64,000 nt of DNA from an uncultured Paracoccaceae bacterium (GTDB lineage: Bacteria; Pseudomonadota; Alphaproteobacteria; Rhodobacterales; Rhodobacteraceae): positions 124,001-188,000 of the forward strand of contig CANMTD010000002.1 in the NCBI GenBank assembly GCA_947500775.1, read 5' to 3'. Shown here piece after piece: positions 37,754 to 46,989 of the stretch (positions are counted from its first letter, which is position 1; the number at the start of each line of letters is the position of its first letter). Below the pieces are notes generated by a model. That model saw nothing but the letters and a program-made list of their open reading frames with translations, was not told the origin of the DNA and made no database searches. Made by a program: the position numbers and the translations under genes.

Positions 37754-38716
37754 TTACCCGTCCGCCGATGCGCGATCCATCCGGGATTCGCGTGACCCCA
37801 GCGGGGCGTTGGATGAAATCAGCAACAAGACGGTTTCCGGCGTGGCAAAGGGCAGGGGCAGCGGCGTTGCCGTATCGGTTTCGGAAAACGGAATCGCGCG
37901 GCAGGTATAGGCCCGCCCGCTGGCGTCCGAGGCAAAGAATGGCGCGGCCACGGTGGGACCCCGGCCAGAGGTATCAAGGATCGCTTTCGCCAGAACAAGG
38001 TCGGCTTCGGGTTGGACAAATCTGACCTTGCCGTCGGCGGACCGGCGCAGGATATGGCCGTCTTCGATCATTTGCGCGGCTCTGGTATTGCGGAACTGGA
38101 CACGCCGGTTGCGGTCCATCGAAATCACGGTTGTCAAACCGGGCTCCATCCCTTCGCGAAAAATCCGGTTTTCAAGCGATATTGTGCCAATAGTCTTTCT
38201 GATTTCAAAGGCTTGCTGCAAATGCGGCACCAGGAACTGCACAAGTTCCAGCCAAGGTTTTTCCAAACGGTCGCGATCTTTTTCGCGGATTGTAGAGCAA
38301 AGCGCGACAATCTGATCGGCGGTGTTGATAAGAATGGCGCCGCCGCTGCAGATAATATCGTCCTGCGGTCGGATCCAATCGGTATAGAATTCTGTTTTCT
38401 TGAGCTCGGCCGGATCGACAACAGTGCCTGACGCGATAGCGACCCCAATGGGCAGCGTGTGAAACCGGGCAGCCCAGGGATTCAGGGTGCTATAGTAGCT
38501 TTTGTAGCTTTCGATAAAGGCCGGATCGAAACCGTGCTGGATCAAACCCAGTGCCTGATCCGCATTGGCATCATGCCCGTTCAACACGACGTTGATGTTG
38601 CCCGCGACCTGCGACAGCCTGGCCATGAACCAGTCCCATTTCGACGGTTCCAGCGCCGACGCATAAGCCAACGAAACCAGTTCATTCAGATCTTCTTGCG
38701 AATAACTGACCGGCAT
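37754..38716 (-). CDS. LuxR-type sensor domain protein lacking the HTH
   Basis: About 320 aa. The sequence resembles the N-terminal sensory part of a class of alphaproteobacterial LuxR-family regulators: MPVSYSQEDLNELVSLAYASALEP, an autoinducer-like/PAS region, FVPHLQQAFEIRKTI and the linker segment VISMDRNRRVQFRNTRAAQMI. Those proteins end in a DNA-binding LuxR HTH. Here the frame stops after LLLISSNAPLGSRESRMDRASADG, where the HTH should begin, and the next 5 bp lead into convergent DUF1330. It may be a truncated, possibly dominant-negative or sensor-only protein. ATG 38716 follows GGGGAGTGG. Family assignment is from pattern only. Confidence 0.6.
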   Translation of the reverse strand: MPVSYSQEDLNELVSLAYASALEPSKWDWFMARLSQVAGNINVVLNGHDANADQALGLIQHGFDPAFIESYKSYYSTLNPWAARFHTLPIGVAIASGTVVDPAELKKTEFYTDWIRPQDDIICSGGAILINTADQIVALCSTIREKDRDRLEKPWLELVQFLVPHLQQAFEIRKTIGTISLENRIFREGMEPGLTTVISMDRNRRVQFRNTRAAQMIEDGHILRRSADGKVRFVQPEADLVLAKAILDTSGRGPTVAAPFFASDASGRAYTCRAIPFSETDTATPLPLPFATPETVLLLISSNAPLGSRESRMDRASADG

Positions 38717-38792
38717 TTCGTATCCACTCCCCAAGGGAAGTGTGCGCGAAATGCCGCCCAGATATCAAGTGAAGACTGTTTGACGGTTGCGA

Positions 38793-40613
38793 TCAGCCCG
38801 CCGCGCGGGCGTGACGTTTACGTTCGTGCGGGTCCAGATAGCGTTTGCGCAACCGGATCGCGTTGGGGGTGACCTCGACCAGTTCGTCGTCGTCGATATA
38901 GGCGATCGCCTCTTCCAGCGACAGGGTGATCGGCGTGGTCAGACGGACCGCGTCGTCGGTGCCGCTGGCCCGGACGTTGGTCAGCTTTTTACCCTTCAGC
39001 GGGTTCACTTCCAGATCGTTGTCGCGGCTGTGTTCGCCGATGATCATGCCGGTATAGACCTGTTCCTGCGCGCCAATGAACATCTTGCCGCGTTCTTCCA
39101 GGTTCCACAGGGCATAGGCCACCGAAACGCCGTTTTCCATCGAGATCAGCACGCCCGCGCGCCGTCCCGGGATCGGGCCCTTGTGCGGGGCCCATTCGTG
39201 GAACACGCGGTTCAGAACGCCGGTGCCGCGGGTGTCGGTCAGAAACTCGCCGTGATAGCCGATCAGCCCGCGCGACGGCACATGCGCGATGATCCGCGTC
39301 TTGCCAACCCCGGCAGGTTTCATTTCCACCAATTCGCCTTTGCGCACGCCGGTGATCTTTTCGATCACGGCGCCGGAATATTCGTCATCGACGTCGATTG
39401 TGACCTCTTCGACCGGTTCCAGACGCTGGCCGTCTTCTTCGCGGAACAGAACCTGCGGGCGCGAAATGCTCAGCTCGAACCCTTCGCGGCGCATGTTTTC
39501 GATCAGAACGCCCATCTGCAGTTCGCCGCGGCCCGCGACCTCGAAGGCCTCGCCGCCCGGCGTGTCGCTGATCTTGATCGCGACGTTGGATTCGGCCTCT
39601 TTCATCAGGCGGTCGCGGATGACGCGGCTTTGCACCTTCTTGCCGTCGCGGCCGGCCAGCGGGCTGTCGTTGATGCCGAAGGTTACGGTGATGGTGGGCG
39701 GATCGATTGGCTGGGCCGGGATCGCCTCGGTGACGGAAGGGGCGCAGATGGTGTCGGCCACGGTGGCCTTGGCCATCCCGGCCAGCGATACGATGTCGCC
39801 TGCCTCGGCCTCGTCAATCGGTTGCTGTCCAAGGCCGCGGAAGGCGGTGATCTTGGTGACGCGGAAGTTTTCGATCAGGCTGCCGTCGCGGGCCATCGCC
39901 TTGACGGTTTCGCCCGGTTTCAGAACGCCGCTTTCGACGCGTCCGGTCAGCATACGGCCGATGAACGGGTCCGAACCCAGGGTGGTGGCCAGCATGCGGA
40001 ACGGTTCGTCCCGGTGTTCGACCTGCTTGGGGGCAGGGACGTGGCGCACGATCAGATCGAACAGCGCGTCCAGATCCTTGCGCGGGCCGTCCAGTTCCAT
40101 ATCGGCCCAGCCGTTGCGGCCCGAGGCATACATCGACGGGAAATCAAGCTGATCGTCATCGGCGCCCAGGTTGGCGAACAGGTCGAAACATTCGTCCAGC
40201 GCGCGGTCGGGTTCGGCATCGGGTTTGTCGACCTTGTTCAGCACCACGATCGGGCGCAGCCCCAGCGCCAGTGCCTTGGAGGTCACGAATTTCGTCTGCG
40301 GCATCGGCCCTTCGGCGGCATCGACCAGCAGGACAACGCCGTCGACCATGCTGAGGATGCGTTCAACCTCGCCCCCGAAATCGGCGTGGCCGGGGGTGTC
40401 GACGATGTTGATGCGGATGCCGTTCCATTCCACGCTGGTCGCCTTGGCCAGAATGGTGATCCCGCGTTCGCGTTCCAGATCGTTGCTGTCCATGGCGCGT
40501 TCGGCCACGGCTTGATTTTCGCGGTAGGTGCCGGATTGTTTCAGCAGTTCGTCGACAAGGGTCGTTTTGCCGTGGTCAACGTGGGCGATGATGGCGATAT
40601 TACGCAGGTCCAT
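38793..40613 (-). CDS. typA: Ribosome-associated GTPase TypA/BipA
   Basis: 606 aa translational GTPase. G1 [10 protein letters not shown], the switch RERGITIL, G3 [14 protein letters not shown] and G4 NKVDKPDA lie in the first 130 residues. Elongation-factor-like domains follow, with [23 protein letters not shown] and [19 protein letters not shown], and the BipA C-terminal domain. It assists 50S assembly and growth under stress. Single gene unit; the start ATG is 40613. Confidence 0.96.
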   Translation of the reverse strand: MDLRNIAIIAHVDHGKTTLVDELLKQSGTYRENQAVAERAMDSNDLERERGITILAKATSVEWNGIRINIVDTPGHADFGGEVERILSMVDGVVLLVDAAEGPMPQTKFVTSKALALGLRPIVVLNKVDKPDAEPDRALDECFDLFANLGADDDQLDFPSMYASGRNGWADMELDGPRKDLDALFDLIVRHVPAPKQVEHRDEPFRMLATTLGSDPFIGRMLTGRVESGVLKPGETVKAMARDGSLIENFRVTKITAFRGLGQQPIDEAEAGDIVSLAGMAKATVADTICAPSVTEAIPAQPIDPPTITVTFGINDSPLAGRDGKKVQSRVIRDRLMKEAESNVAIKISDTPGGEAFEVAGRGELQMGVLIENMRREGFELSISRPQVLFREEDGQRLEPVEEVTIDVDDEYSGAVIEKITGVRKGELVEMKPAGVGKTRIIAHVPSRGLIGYHGEFLTDTRGTGVLNRVFHEWAPHKGPIPGRRAGVLISMENGVSVAYALWNLEERGKMFIGAQEQVYTGMIIGEHSRDNDLEVNPLKGKKLTNVRASGTDDAVRLTTPITLSLEEAIAYIDDDELVEVTPNAIRLRKRYLDPHERKRHARAAG

Positions 40614-40673
40614 TGGGTCAGCCTTTTAAGGAGTTGCCGGGGCATTAGCGTGCAACCGCAGAAAAGACCAGCC

Positions 40674-41009
40674 TTAATGCGTGGCGCTGTCCGAGAAGAG
40701 GTGAATAACCAGTATTCCGGCGATGATCAGCGCCATTCCCGCCATCGCCGCCAGATCGATGGTCTGGCGGAACACCACGAAGCCGATCGCCGCAATCAGC
40801 ACGATCCCCAGCCCCGACCAGATCGCATAGACGATGCCGACGGGCATGTATTTCAGCGTCAGCGCCAACAGCCAGAACGACAGCCCATAGCCCACCACCA
40901 CGATGACCGAGGGCAGGGGCCGGGTGAATTGCTGGCTGGCCTGCAGGGCGGTTGTGCCGATGGTTTCGGTCAGAATGGCCAGCGTGAGGTATATGTAGTG
41001 CAGCGGCAT
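40674..41009 (-). CDS. SMR-family small multidrug transporter
   Basis: 111 aa with four membrane helices. It begins YIYLTLAILTETIGTT, where the Glu at position 15 matches the essential Glu14 of EmrE; the helix-3 signature VGIVYAIWSGLGIVLIAAIG is intact. It should exchange cationic drugs or quaternary ammonium compounds for protons as an antiparallel dimer. It lies between typA and an Lrp-type regulator on the same strand (30-bp gap), so the two may form a unit. Confidence 0.92.
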   Translation of the reverse strand: MPLHYIYLTLAILTETIGTTALQASQQFTRPLPSVIVVVGYGLSFWLLALTLKYMPVGIVYAIWSGLGIVLIAAIGFVVFRQTIDLAAMAGMALIIAGILVIHLFSDSATH

Positions 41010-41039
41010 TAGCGGGGTCCTGTTGGCAAGGGCGCCGGT

Positions 41040-41498
41040 CTAGACCGGCAGCTCGGTGGTTTCCTTGATCTCTTCCATCACGAAACTGGCCGACACGTCA
41101 CGCAGTTTCACCTTTTCGATCAATTTCTGGTACAGCCGGTCGTATTCGGCCACATCGCGCACGCGCATGCGGATCAGATAATCCAGATCGCCGGTCATGC
41201 GATAGACCCCCTGAATTTCAGGGATGCTGCGGGTGGCGGTGGCGAATTTCTGCAGCCACTGCGCGTCGTGATCCGCGGTGCGGACCTGCACAAACACGGT
41301 CAGCGCCTGATCCACCGCCGCAGGGTCCAGCAGGGCCACGCGTTTTTTGATGACGCCGCTGGCCTCTAACGCTTTGACCCGGCGCCAGCAGGCGTTGCGC
41401 GACACGCCTGCGCGGTCGCCCAGATCTTCCAGGCTGATGGTGGCGTCACGTTGCAGTTCTGTCAGGATTCGGCGGTCTATGGTGTCGAATTTCTCCAT
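41040..41498 (-). CDS. Lrp/AsnC-family transcriptional regulator
   Basis: 152 aa. The N-terminal winged helix is LDRRILTELQRDATISLEDLGDRAGVSRNACWRRVKALE-like (IDRRILTELQR ... AGVSRNACWRRV, about residues 6-45), followed by the RAM effector domain with GVYRMTGDLDYLIRMRVRD. It should sense an amino acid and act as an octamer. Just upstream is a divergent small gene of the DUF6356 family; the SMR pump gene follows 30 bp downstream and may be a target. Confidence 0.9.
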   Translation of the reverse strand: MEKFDTIDRRILTELQRDATISLEDLGDRAGVSRNACWRRVKALEASGVIKKRVALLDPAAVDQALTVFVQVRTADHDAQWLQKFATATRSIPEIQGVYRMTGDLDYLIRMRVRDVAEYDRLYQKLIEKVKLRDVSASFVMEEIKETTELPV

Positions 41499-41617
41499 AT
41501 ATGCAACTAAAGTGGGAATTTATCACGATATCAAGCGAAACCATTCCATATTTGGGACATCTGTTCGCCCGATGCCCCCTAATCTGGCCCGGCACAGGAC
41601 AATATCGGAGCTTACCC

Positions 41618-41824
41618 ATGCTGGAACGCGTTTTTCTGACCCACCCGCGCAGTGTTGATGAAACCTATATCGAACATGCGCGCTTTGCCGGCGGGTTTGC
41701 GATCAAACTGTTCGCGGCGGGATGCGCGGCCACCGTGCACGCGGTCATCCCCTGCCTGTTCGAAAAAACAGCCAGCCGGTTGATCGCCCAGATGTACGCC
41801 CGCACCCACAACCGGGGACGCTAG
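41618..41824 (+). CDS. DUF6356 small protein
   Basis: 68 aa, starting MLERVFLTHPRSVDETYIEHARFAGGF-like (HPRSVDETYIEH, then one hydrophobic helix CAATVHAVIPCLFEKTASR). The HPxSVxETYxEHxxFA pattern is that of the DUF6356 family of alphaproteobacteria. ATG 41618 follows CGGAG at seven bases. A single amphipathic or membrane helix is likely. Function unknown. It converges on the YitT gene with stop codons overlapping at CTAG. Confidence 0.78.
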   Translation: MLERVFLTHPRSVDETYIEHARFAGGFAIKLFAAGCAATVHAVIPCLFEKTASRLIAQMYARTHNRGR

Positions 41825-42468
41825 CGCGCGATATAGCGGTCCTTGCGGTGGTTCATGCCGATGGCGACATTGGTGATCAGCGCGCCCAGCAGCGACAGCC
41901 CCACCAGCCGCAGATCCAGCACCAGAGCGGCGCCCAGAAAGATCACCGCATCCACGCCCAGCTGGAACCACCCGGCGCGGAATCCGGTGCGTTCCTGAAT
42001 ATACAGCGCCAGCACGCCGATGCCGCCCAGGCTGGCGCCGTGGCGAAAGATGATCAACAGCCCCGCACCGGCCAGAACACCGGACAGAATGGCCCCCAGA
42101 AAAGGGTCAAGGTGATCAAATCGGACCAGCGATGGCATCACCTGCATCAGCGCCGACACCACCCCGACCGCGATGAAGGTTTTCAGGGTGAATTTCAGCC
42201 CCAGCCGGAAAAACGCCAGAATATAAAACGGGATGTTCAGCACGAAAAACACCGGCCCAAAGCCCCATGACGTGACATAGGACAGCAGAACCGCCAGCCC
42301 GGCGGTCTGTCCCGTCACAAGCCCCAGATGGGTCAGCAGGGCCACCGAAAAGCTGCACATCATCGTCCCCATCCCGATTGCGATCGCATCTTCGTACCAG
42401 CGGTGGCTGGTGGCCCGGTGCGGTTCGTGGTGGCCTTTTGGGGGCTTGGATCGGGTCGGCATGATCAT
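41821..42468 (-). CDS. YitT-family membrane protein
   Basis: About 215 aa with five or six helices of the YitT/DUF161 family. The N-terminal region is basic and His-rich, then YEDAIAIGMGTMMCSFSVALL; GLVTGQTAGLAVLLSYVTSWGFGPVFFVLNIPF and ASLGGIGVLALYIQERTG carry the conserved glycine motifs. The transported or regulated substrate is unknown. Starts at 42477 (GTG), 42468 and 42462 (ATG) are all possible; no ribosome site decides. Confidence 0.85.
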   Translation of the reverse strand: MIMPTRSKPPKGHHEPHRATSHRWYEDAIAIGMGTMMCSFSVALLTHLGLVTGQTAGLAVLLSYVTSWGFGPVFFVLNIPFYILAFFRLGLKFTLKTFIAVGVVSALMQVMPSLVRFDHLDPFLGAILSGVLAGAGLLIIFRHGASLGGIGVLALYIQERTGFRAGWFQLGVDAVIFLGAALVLDLRLVGLSLLGALITNVAIGMNHRKDRYIAR

Positions 42469-42510
42469 GGGGTTCACCAGATAAAGCGGTTTCTAGGGCC
42501 GGTCGTGAAC

Positions 42511-42542
42511 GAAAACGGGCGACGCGTCAAACGCATCGCCCG
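42511..42542 (-). terminator. Intrinsic terminator of icd
   Basis: CGGGCGA (42516-42522) pairs with TCGCCCG (42536-42542). After one C/A mismatch, GCGT pairs with ACGC around a CAA loop. On the minus strand the stem is followed by TTTTCGTT. It lies 24 bp after the icd stop. Confidence 0.85.
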
Positions 42543-42565
42543 CATAGTCGCAAACTGTCAGGCGA

Positions 42566-43780
42566 TCAGCCCGCCAGCGCCTTGTCCAGATTTTCAGCGA
42601 TCTTTTCAAGGAAGCCCATGGTGGTCAGCCATTTCTGATCCGGGCCGACCAGCAGCGCCAGGTCCTTGGTCATAAAGCCGCTTTCGACGGTGTCGACGAT
42701 GACTTTTTCCAGTGTTTCGGCAAAGTTCATCAGCGCTGCGTTGTCGTCCAGCTTGGCGCGGTGTTTCAGACCACCGGTCCAGGCAAAGATCGACGCGATC
42801 GAGTTGGTCGAGGTTTCTTCGCCCTTCTGGTGCTGACGATAGTGGCGGGTCACGGTGCCGTGGGCGGCCTCGGCCTCGACGATCTTTCCATCGGGGGTCA
42901 TCAGCTGGCTGGTCATCAGGCCAAGCGAACCAAAGCCCTGCGCCACGGTGTCGGACTGTACGTCGCCGTCATAGTTCTTACAGGCCCAGACGAAGCCGCC
43001 GTTCCATTTCATCGCGCAGGCGACCATGTCGTCGATCAGACGGTGTTCATAGGTGATACCGGCAGCCTTGAACTTATCGGCGAATTCTTCGTCGAACACT
43101 TGCTGGAACAGCTCCATGAAGCGGCCGTCATACTGTTTCATGATCGTGTTCTTGGTCGACAGATAGACCGGCCAGCCCAGGTTCAGGCCATAGTTCATGC
43201 TGGCGCGGGCGAAATCGATGATCGAGCTGTCGAGGTTATACATCGACATGAACACGCCCGACGAGGGGGCCTTGAACACTTCGCGTTCGTCCACGGTGCC
43301 GTCTTCGCCGACGAATTTCATCGTCAGTGTGCCGGGGCCGGGGAATTTCATGTCGGTGGCGCGGTACTGGTCGCCATAGGCGTGGCGGCCGATGACGATG
43401 GGCTTGGTCCAGCCGGGTACCAGACGCGGCACGTTGGAACAGATGATCGGCGCGCGGAACACAACGCCGCCCAGAATGTTGCGGATGGTGCCGTTGGGCG
43501 ACCGCCACATCTGTTTCAGGCCGAATTCTTCGACACGCGCCTCATCGGGGGTGATGGTCGCGCATTTCACGCCAACGCCGATTTCCTTGATCTTTTCGGC
43601 GGCATCGATGGTGATCTGGTCGTTGGTTTCGTCGCGAACCTCCATGCCCAGATCGTAATACAGCAGATCGATGTCCAGATAAGGCAGGATCAGTTTCTTC
43701 TTGATGAAGTCCCAGATGATGCGGGTCATCTCGTCGCCGTCAAGTTCGACGACGGGGTTTTCTACCTTAATCTTGGTCAT
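42566..43780 (-). CDS. icd: Isocitrate dehydrogenase (NADP+)
   Basis: 404 aa TCA-cycle enzyme of the homodimeric type shared with eukaryotes (subfamily II). It begins [23 protein letters not shown]; substrate residues lie in [42 protein letters not shown] is typical; [22 protein letters not shown] is the metal-binding region; and [31 protein letters not shown] is the cofactor loop. It makes 2-oxoglutarate and NADPH. Single gene with its own terminator. Confidence 0.97.
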   Translation of the reverse strand: MTKIKVENPVVELDGDEMTRIIWDFIKKKLILPYLDIDLLYYDLGMEVRDETNDQITIDAAEKIKEIGVGVKCATITPDEARVEEFGLKQMWRSPNGTIRNILGGVVFRAPIICSNVPRLVPGWTKPIVIGRHAYGDQYRATDMKFPGPGTLTMKFVGEDGTVDEREVFKAPSSGVFMSMYNLDSSIIDFARASMNYGLNLGWPVYLSTKNTIMKQYDGRFMELFQQVFDEEFADKFKAAGITYEHRLIDDMVACAMKWNGGFVWACKNYDGDVQSDTVAQGFGSLGLMTSQLMTPDGKIVEAEAAHGTVTRHYRQHQKGEETSTNSIASIFAWTGGLKHRAKLDDNAALMNFAETLEKVIVDTVESGFMTKDLALLVGPDQKWLTTMGFLEKIAENLDKALAG

Positions 43781-43918
43781 GGGCTGGCCCCTTGTGTTTG
43801 GCGTGAGTCGTTGCGGGCGTCATAACGGAAACTCGGTGAGAGGGAAAGTGGTATGCGAATGTATACTGAATTTTCGCGCACAAACCGCCGACCCCGTCAA
43901 ACCCGCGTCAAGGCGGGC

Positions 43919-44149
43919 TTAACTTTGGGGCGACTTTTCGGCCCGTGCGATTTTGGCGTTCAGATACTTGCGGGCCCGGTCTTCGGACAGGCGCACGCGG
44001 ACCGAGGTCATGAATGCCTCTTTGGCGGTCGAGGACAGGGCGCCCAACTGTTCGGCCACTTCGTCGATCAGGTTGGGATCGTCCATTTTCTGCGACGCCT
44101 CGATCGTATCCTTGGCCAGGGCGTCTGAAAGTTCTTCGACTACGCTCAT
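43919..44149 (-). CDS. Small hypothetical protein coupled to hydrolase
   Basis: 76 aa, starting MSVVEELSDALAKDTIEASQ, helical and soluble, acidic in the first half and basic in the second (RVRLSEDRARKYLNAKIARAEK). No family recognised. An AGGAGAG site precedes its ATG, and it starts 16 bp after the upstream hydrolase stop, so the two form an operon. A short hairpin CCCGC/GCGGG (43902-43917) immediately after the stop may end transcription. Confidence 0.75.
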   Translation of the reverse strand: MSVVEELSDALAKDTIEASQKMDDPNLIDEVAEQLGALSSTAKEAFMTSVRVRLSEDRARKYLNAKIARAEKSPQS

Positions 44150-44165
44150 CCGATTGCTCTCCTGA

Positions 44166-44819
44166 TCAGCGGGTGGTTTCCGTCAACCGCCGCCGAACAT
44201 ATTCTTCCACGTTGCCGATCATCGTATCCATATAGGGGTCTTCAAAGAAATGCCCGGCACCCGGAATTTCCTGATGGGTGATCGTGATACCCTTTTGTTC
44301 GTGCAGCTTGTCCACCAGCGCATAGGTGTCGGCGGGCGGGGCCACACGGTCGGCCGCGCCGTTGATGATCAGACCGGAACTGGGGCAGGGCGCCAGAAAC
44401 GAAAAATCATACATATTGGCCGGGGGCGAGACGCTGATGAACCCGGTGATTTCGGGGCGCCGCATCAACAGCTGCATCCCGATCCACGCGCCAAAGCTGA
44501 ATCCCGCGACCCAGCAATGTTTGGCGTTGTTGTTCATCGACTGCAGGTAATCCAGCGCCGAGGCGGCATCGGACAATTCGCCGATCCCCTGATCGTATTC
44601 GCCCTGACTGCGCCCCACACCGCGGAAATTGAACCGCAGCACGGTAAAGCCCATTTTGTAAAAGGCATAATGCAGGTTATAGACGACCTTGTTGTTCATC
44701 GTCCCGCCGAACTGCGGGTGCGGATGCAGGATGATCGCGATCGGCGCGTCTTTTTCTTTTTGGGGGTGGTAGCGGCCTTCGAGCCGTCCTTCGGGGCCGG
44801 GAAAAATGACCTCGGGCAT
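44166..44819 (-). CDS. Alpha/beta hydrolase (serine hydrolase)
   Basis: 217 aa. LHPHPQFGGTMNNKVVYNL and FNFRGVGRSQGEYDQGIGE are motifs of the 'HPQFGG' alpha/beta hydrolase subgroup. The nucleophile lies in VAGFSFGAW (G-x-S-x-G), the acid in INGAADRVAPP, and the catalytic His in IPGAGHFFED. Probable esterase or acyl hydrolase; substrate unknown. It is divergent from the iscR-led Fe-S operon and co-transcribed with the 76-aa gene. Confidence 0.88.
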   Translation of the reverse strand: MPEVIFPGPEGRLEGRYHPQKEKDAPIAIILHPHPQFGGTMNNKVVYNLHYAFYKMGFTVLRFNFRGVGRSQGEYDQGIGELSDAASALDYLQSMNNNAKHCWVAGFSFGAWIGMQLLMRRPEITGFISVSPPANMYDFSFLAPCPSSGLIINGAADRVAPPADTYALVDKLHEQKGITITHQEIPGAGHFFEDPYMDTMIGNVEEYVRRRLTETTR

Positions 44820-44855
44820 ACATGTCTCTTCCGCTGCGGATGTCTTAGTGCATTC

Positions 44856-44891
44856 TTGACGAATTCGCTCAGACTACCTAGAACAATTCTA
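44856..44891 (+). promoter_or_regulatory. Promoter with operator-like dyad for the isc/suf operon
   Basis: TTGACG (44856-44861) and TAGAAC (44879-44884) with 17-bp spacing look like a sigma-70 promoter about 90 bp before iscR. A perfect dyad TAGAA-CAA-TTCTA (44879-44891) covers the -10 box and is a candidate site for IscR or another iron-responsive repressor. Inferred from sequence and position. Confidence 0.55.
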
Positions 44892-44977
44892 ACTTCCGGC
44901 TATCTTGCCGGTTTCGGGTGGATAGGGAGGTAATGATCCTATGGCCCGCAGTCAACCAATTTGCAGGGGCCAAAGCT

Positions 44978-45439
44978 ATGAAACTCAGCACAAAAGGTCG
45001 ATATGCGATGGTTGCGCTGGCCGATCTGGCCCTGCAAAGCACCGATCAGCTGACCTCGCTGTCGGAAATTTCGAAACGTCAGGATATTTCGCTGCCATAT
45101 CTGGAGCAGCTCTTCGTCAAACTGCGCCGGGCGGGATTGGTGGAATCCGTGCGCGGCCCGGGCGGCGGATACCGTCTGGCGAAATCGCCCACCGAAATCC
45201 GGGTGGCCGATGTGCTGGGCGCGGTGGATGAAACCGTCAGCGCGATGCACACCGGCGCGGGGGCCTCGGGCGCGGTGTCGGGGTCGCGGGCGCAATCGCT
45301 GACCAACCGGCTGTGGGAAGGGCTCAGCGCGCATGTCTATGTCTTCCTGCACCAGACCCGCCTGTCGGATGTGATCGACAACGAACTGACCCCATGCCCG
45401 GCCGTACCGACCCTGTTCACCGTGGTGGACGAGGGATGA
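44978..45439 (+). CDS. iscR: Rrf2-family Fe-S regulator IscR (single-Cys type)
   Basis: 153 aa regulator heading the Fe-S assembly operon. Starts MKLSTKGRYAMVALADLAL, with the winged helix ISKRQDISLPYLEQLFVKLRRAGLVESVRGPGGGYRLA. The three cysteines that bind the 2Fe-2S cluster in E. coli IscR (positions 92, 98, 104) are absent: that region reads SAMHTGAGASGAVSGSRAQ. The only Cys is residue 140 (LTPCPAVP). Single-Cys IscR proteins are known in Rhodobacter, where the cluster is bound differently. ATG 44978 is chosen because the family N-terminus begins there. Confidence 0.92.
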   Translation: MKLSTKGRYAMVALADLALQSTDQLTSLSEISKRQDISLPYLEQLFVKLRRAGLVESVRGPGGGYRLAKSPTEIRVADVLGAVDETVSAMHTGAGASGAVSGSRAQSLTNRLWEGLSAHVYVFLHQTRLSDVIDNELTPCPAVPTLFTVVDEG

Positions 45440-45443
45440 GTTG

Positions 45444-45902
45444 GTGCCAAAGATGATCAAGGCCATCGAAATTGAAGGGCTCCCGAAAATCCTGATCAAA
45501 GGGGTTCCGAAAGGCTTTGAAAGTTTTTCGGAACTGGGAAAGGCGATGGCGATGGCGAATCCGGTCGTGAAAATCGCAAGCGGCTTTGGGCAAGTTGCTG
45601 ACAAGCTGTACATGTCGTCGGAACTCTGTCTGATCAATCTTGCGCGGCGCACGGCCAGTTGCAAAGCCGCGGCTGCGCGCAACAAATGGTTTGGCGGCAG
45701 GGTGTTCAATCGCTTCAGTGGCGCACAGGCAGACTATGTTGAGCTGTCCGGTGCGGTGGTTGCCGGCACTTTGGAATATATCGGAGATGACGTGCCCGAC
45801 GCGCTGGAACGAGGAGCCGATTACCTGTTGCGCCGCGATCTGGCAGAGGATTTGTTGCATCGTTTCAAAACCAAGGCTCGTGCTGCGGGGATGATCTTGT
45901 GA
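45444..45902 (+). CDS. Hypothetical protein inserted in isc/suf operon
   Basis: About 152 aa between iscR and the cysteine desulfurase. No family recognised. It is basic, begins IEIEGLPKILIKGVPKGF, has LCLINLARRTASCKAAAARNKWFGG in the middle, and helical VVAGTLEYIGDDVPDALERG near the end. TTG 45441, GTG 45444 and ATG 45453 are all possible; GAGGGA favours the first two. Its stop overlaps the next start (GTGA), indicating translational coupling. Base composition is lower in GC than its neighbours, which suggests a late insertion into the operon. Confidence 0.65.
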   Translation: MPKMIKAIEIEGLPKILIKGVPKGFESFSELGKAMAMANPVVKIASGFGQVADKLYMSSELCLINLARRTASCKAAAARNKWFGGRVFNRFSGAQADYVELSGAVVAGTLEYIGDDVPDALERGADYLLRRDLAEDLLHRFKTKARAAGMIL

Positions 45903-46942
45903 ATCGTACCTATCTGGACTGGAACGCCACAGCGCCTTTGCGGCCCGAGGCGCGGGCGGCGATGATCGCGGCGATGGATGTGGTGGGCAACCCGTCCAGC
46001 GTGCATGCCGAAGGGCGCGCGGCCAAGGCGCTGGTCGAAACGGCGCGGGGGCAGGTGGCGGCGGCCTTTGGTGCCGACGGGGCGGATGTGATTTTCACCT
46101 CCAGCGCGACCGAGGCGGCGGCTTTGGCCCTTGCCGGTCGGGACCTGCTGGGGGCTGATATCGAACATGACGCGGTGGCGGCCTGGATCGATCCGGCCCT
46201 GCCGGTGGGTCGGTCGGGGCTGGTCGCGGTCAGCGATCCGGGCGGGTCGGTGTTGCAACTGGCCAATTCGGAAACCGGCGTGGTGCAGACCCTGCCCGAA
46301 GGTCTGGTGCTCAGCGACATGACGCAGGCCTTTGGCAAGATACCTTTGGCGTTCAACTGGGCGGGCTGCCAGATGGCGCTGATCTCGGCCCATAAACTGG
46401 GCGGCCCCAAGGGCGTGGGCGCGCTGGTGGTCAGGCGTGGCACCGATATCGCGGCGCAGATCAGGGGTGGCGGGCAGGAAATGGGCCGCCGGTCGGGCAC
46501 CGAGAATGTGATCGGAATCGCCGGGTTCGGGGCTGCGGCACAGGCGGCTGCGCGGGATCTGGCCGATGGCAAGTGGTCCGAGGTCGAAAAACTTAGAAAC
46601 ATTCTAGAAAAGGCTCTTGCAGCCGAAGCGAATTCGACTATTTTTGTCGGGAAAGAGACCGCGCGCCTTCCCAACACGTCCTGTTTTGCGACGCCGGGAT
46701 GGAAGGGCGAAACGCAAGTGATGCAGATGGATCTGGCCGGATTTGCAATATCGGCGGGGTCTGCCTGTTCCAGCGGCAAGGTCAGGGAAAGCCGGGTTTT
46801 GCGGGCGATGGGCTATGACGCGGCTACGGCCGGGTCGGCGATCCGGGTCTCGCTGGGGCCCACGACGAAAGAAGACGATGTGCTGCGCTTTGCCGAGGCG
46901 TGGCTGGCCCAATACCGGAAATTCCGGGCACGGGCGGCATAG
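45899..46942 (+). CDS. Group I cysteine desulfurase (IscS/NifS-like)
   Basis: 347 aa PLP enzyme that mobilises sulfur from cysteine. [15 protein letters not shown] opens it; the PLP Lys is in [28 protein letters not shown] is the conserved arginine loop; and the active-site Cys is in the flexible loop [11 protein letters not shown]. It is shorter than IscS (about 404 aa) through loss of loop segments. GTG 45899 overlaps the previous stop. The operon also holds sufS, so it encodes two desulfurases. Confidence 0.88.
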   Translation: MNRTYLDWNATAPLRPEARAAMIAAMDVVGNPSSVHAEGRAAKALVETARGQVAAAFGADGADVIFTSSATEAAALALAGRDLLGADIEHDAVAAWIDPALPVGRSGLVAVSDPGGSVLQLANSETGVVQTLPEGLVLSDMTQAFGKIPLAFNWAGCQMALISAHKLGGPKGVGALVVRRGTDIAAQIRGGGQEMGRRSGTENVIGIAGFGAAAQAAARDLADGKWSEVEKLRNILEKALAAEANSTIFVGKETARLPNTSCFATPGWKGETQVMQMDLAGFAISAGSACSSGKVRESRVLRAMGYDAATAGSAIRVSLGPTTKEDDVLRFAEAWLAQYRKFRARAA

Positions 46943-46989
46943 GAAACCCGGGGGACGATCCCGGCGCGAACAGGAAACGGAAAATCGAA

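Noticed and set aside
38787-41012. 741-aa plus-strand frame opposite typA and the SMR gene
   Set aside because: Spans two well-supported minus-strand genes; Gln/His/Asp-rich composition typical of a shadow.
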